64,000 nucleotides of DNA from an uncultured Lachnospiraceae bacterium. Its GTDB lineage: Bacteria > Bacillota > Clostridia > Lachnospirales > Lachnospiraceae. The stretch is from the NCBI GenBank assembly GCA_946405185.1, contig CAMJGH010000001.1:1-64000 (forward strand). The letters run 5' to 3'. Position numbers and translations under genes: made by a program. Below the pieces are notes generated by a model that was not told the DNA's origin, did not search any database, and saw only the letters and a list, made by a program, of their open reading frames with translations. This document shows positions 63,490-64,000 of the stretch, piece after piece. Numbering within the stretch: position 1 is the first letter of the stretch; every line of letters begins with the position of its first letter.

Positions 63490-64000
63490 ATGACCCGTGA
63501 GCAGAAAAAACGGATTTTCGACATCATCCAGATCGGCGATCGGACAGACTTTGCCAGCCGCAACTTTGACGTGTTCATCACGCTGGTCATTGTGGCCAAC
63601 ATTGCGGTCTTGTTCCTGTCCACCTTCGACTCGCTGGCGGCTTACCGCGGCCTGTTCGACGTCATCGAGTGGATCACCATCCTGATCTTCTGTGTGGAGT
63701 ACCTGCTGCGCATCTGGACGGCAGACCTGCTGTATCCGCACCTGCCGCGCCGCAAGGCCGTGCTGAAGTTCATGTTCAGCTTTGACGGCGTGGTGGACCT
63801 GCTGACCATTCTGCCGTTCTTCTTCCTCATGGGCGCCTCGGCCTTCCGGATGCTGCGCGTGGTGCGGATTTTCCACCTGTTCCGCATCAACGCCTACTAT
63901 GATTCGTTTAACGTCATCACGGAAGTCCTGGCGGATAAAAAGAACCAGATCATCTCGTCCATCTTCATCATCCTGGTGCTCATGCTGGCGTCTTCCTTAA
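63490..64000 (+). CDS. Voltage-gated ion channel-like protein, 3' end outside window
   Basis: VVDLLTILPFFFL and Arg-repeat S4-like FRMLRVVRIFHLFRI; open to the window edge. Confidence 0.8.
   Translation, partial: MTREQKKRIFDIIQIGDRTDFASRNFDVFITLVIVANIAVLFLSTFDSLAAYRGLFDVIEWITILIFCVEYLLRIWTADLLYPHLPRRKAVLKFMFSFDGVVDLLTILPFFFLMGASAFRMLRVVRIFHLFRINAYYDSFNVITEVLADKKNQIISSIFIILVLMLASSL

Noticed and set aside
1-64000. CRISPR arrays, tRNA and rRNA genes
   Set aside because: No regularly spaced direct repeats and no recognisable tRNA or rRNA sequence were seen by eye; a tRNAscan/Rfam run would be decisive.

Overview
The 64-kb window comes from a GC-rich, Firmicutes/Clostridia-like chromosome. The phylum call is inferred from gene content and order, not from a database search. 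Nearly all genes are on the + strand. Main blocks: (i) a 5'-truncated DUF362-type protein, a MOFRL-type glycerate kinase, a Zn-phospholipase C-like protein, then mreB/mbl-recD2-comF; (ii) a ribosomal/transcription block rpmG-secE-nusG-rplK-rplA-[L10 leader]-rplJ-rplL; (iii) a UxaA-family dehydratase on the minus strand, then recJ, apt and rel; (iv) a compact sugar-conversion locus with two tandem Gfo/Idh/MocA oxidoreductases, a TIM-barrel isomerase/epimerase and an unusual 1230-aa LamG-containing protein without an obvious signal peptide; (v) hemZ-hisS-aspS, an AEC transporter, a DUF815 ATPase and an ABC-F ATPase; (vi) an IS110-family insertion next to nth; (vii) a cdaA-cdaR (c-di-AMP) operon and an HPr-like protein; (viii) a 15-kb surface-polysaccharide locus (rfbF-rfbG-rfbH, a TPP enzyme, glycosyltransferases, Wzy/ligase-like proteins, Wzz, WbaP-like, GtrA); (ix) an NCS2 permease, a large RND transporter and a truncated voltage-gated-channel-like protein. 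The most striking non-gene signal is a dispersed ~36-45 bp repeat (GGATCCTTCGACTC-stem-TNC-stem'-TCGCTCAGGATGACA). It has ten full copies between 44.5 and 59.5 kb, and I saw none to the left by eye. Its core stem differs in sequence between copies but stays self-complementary. Some copies supply stop codons, C-terminal residues, an in-frame peptide or a Shine-Dalgarno sequence to host genes. No tRNA, rRNA or CRISPR array was recognised. All family calls are from reading the translations and have not been checked by any search.
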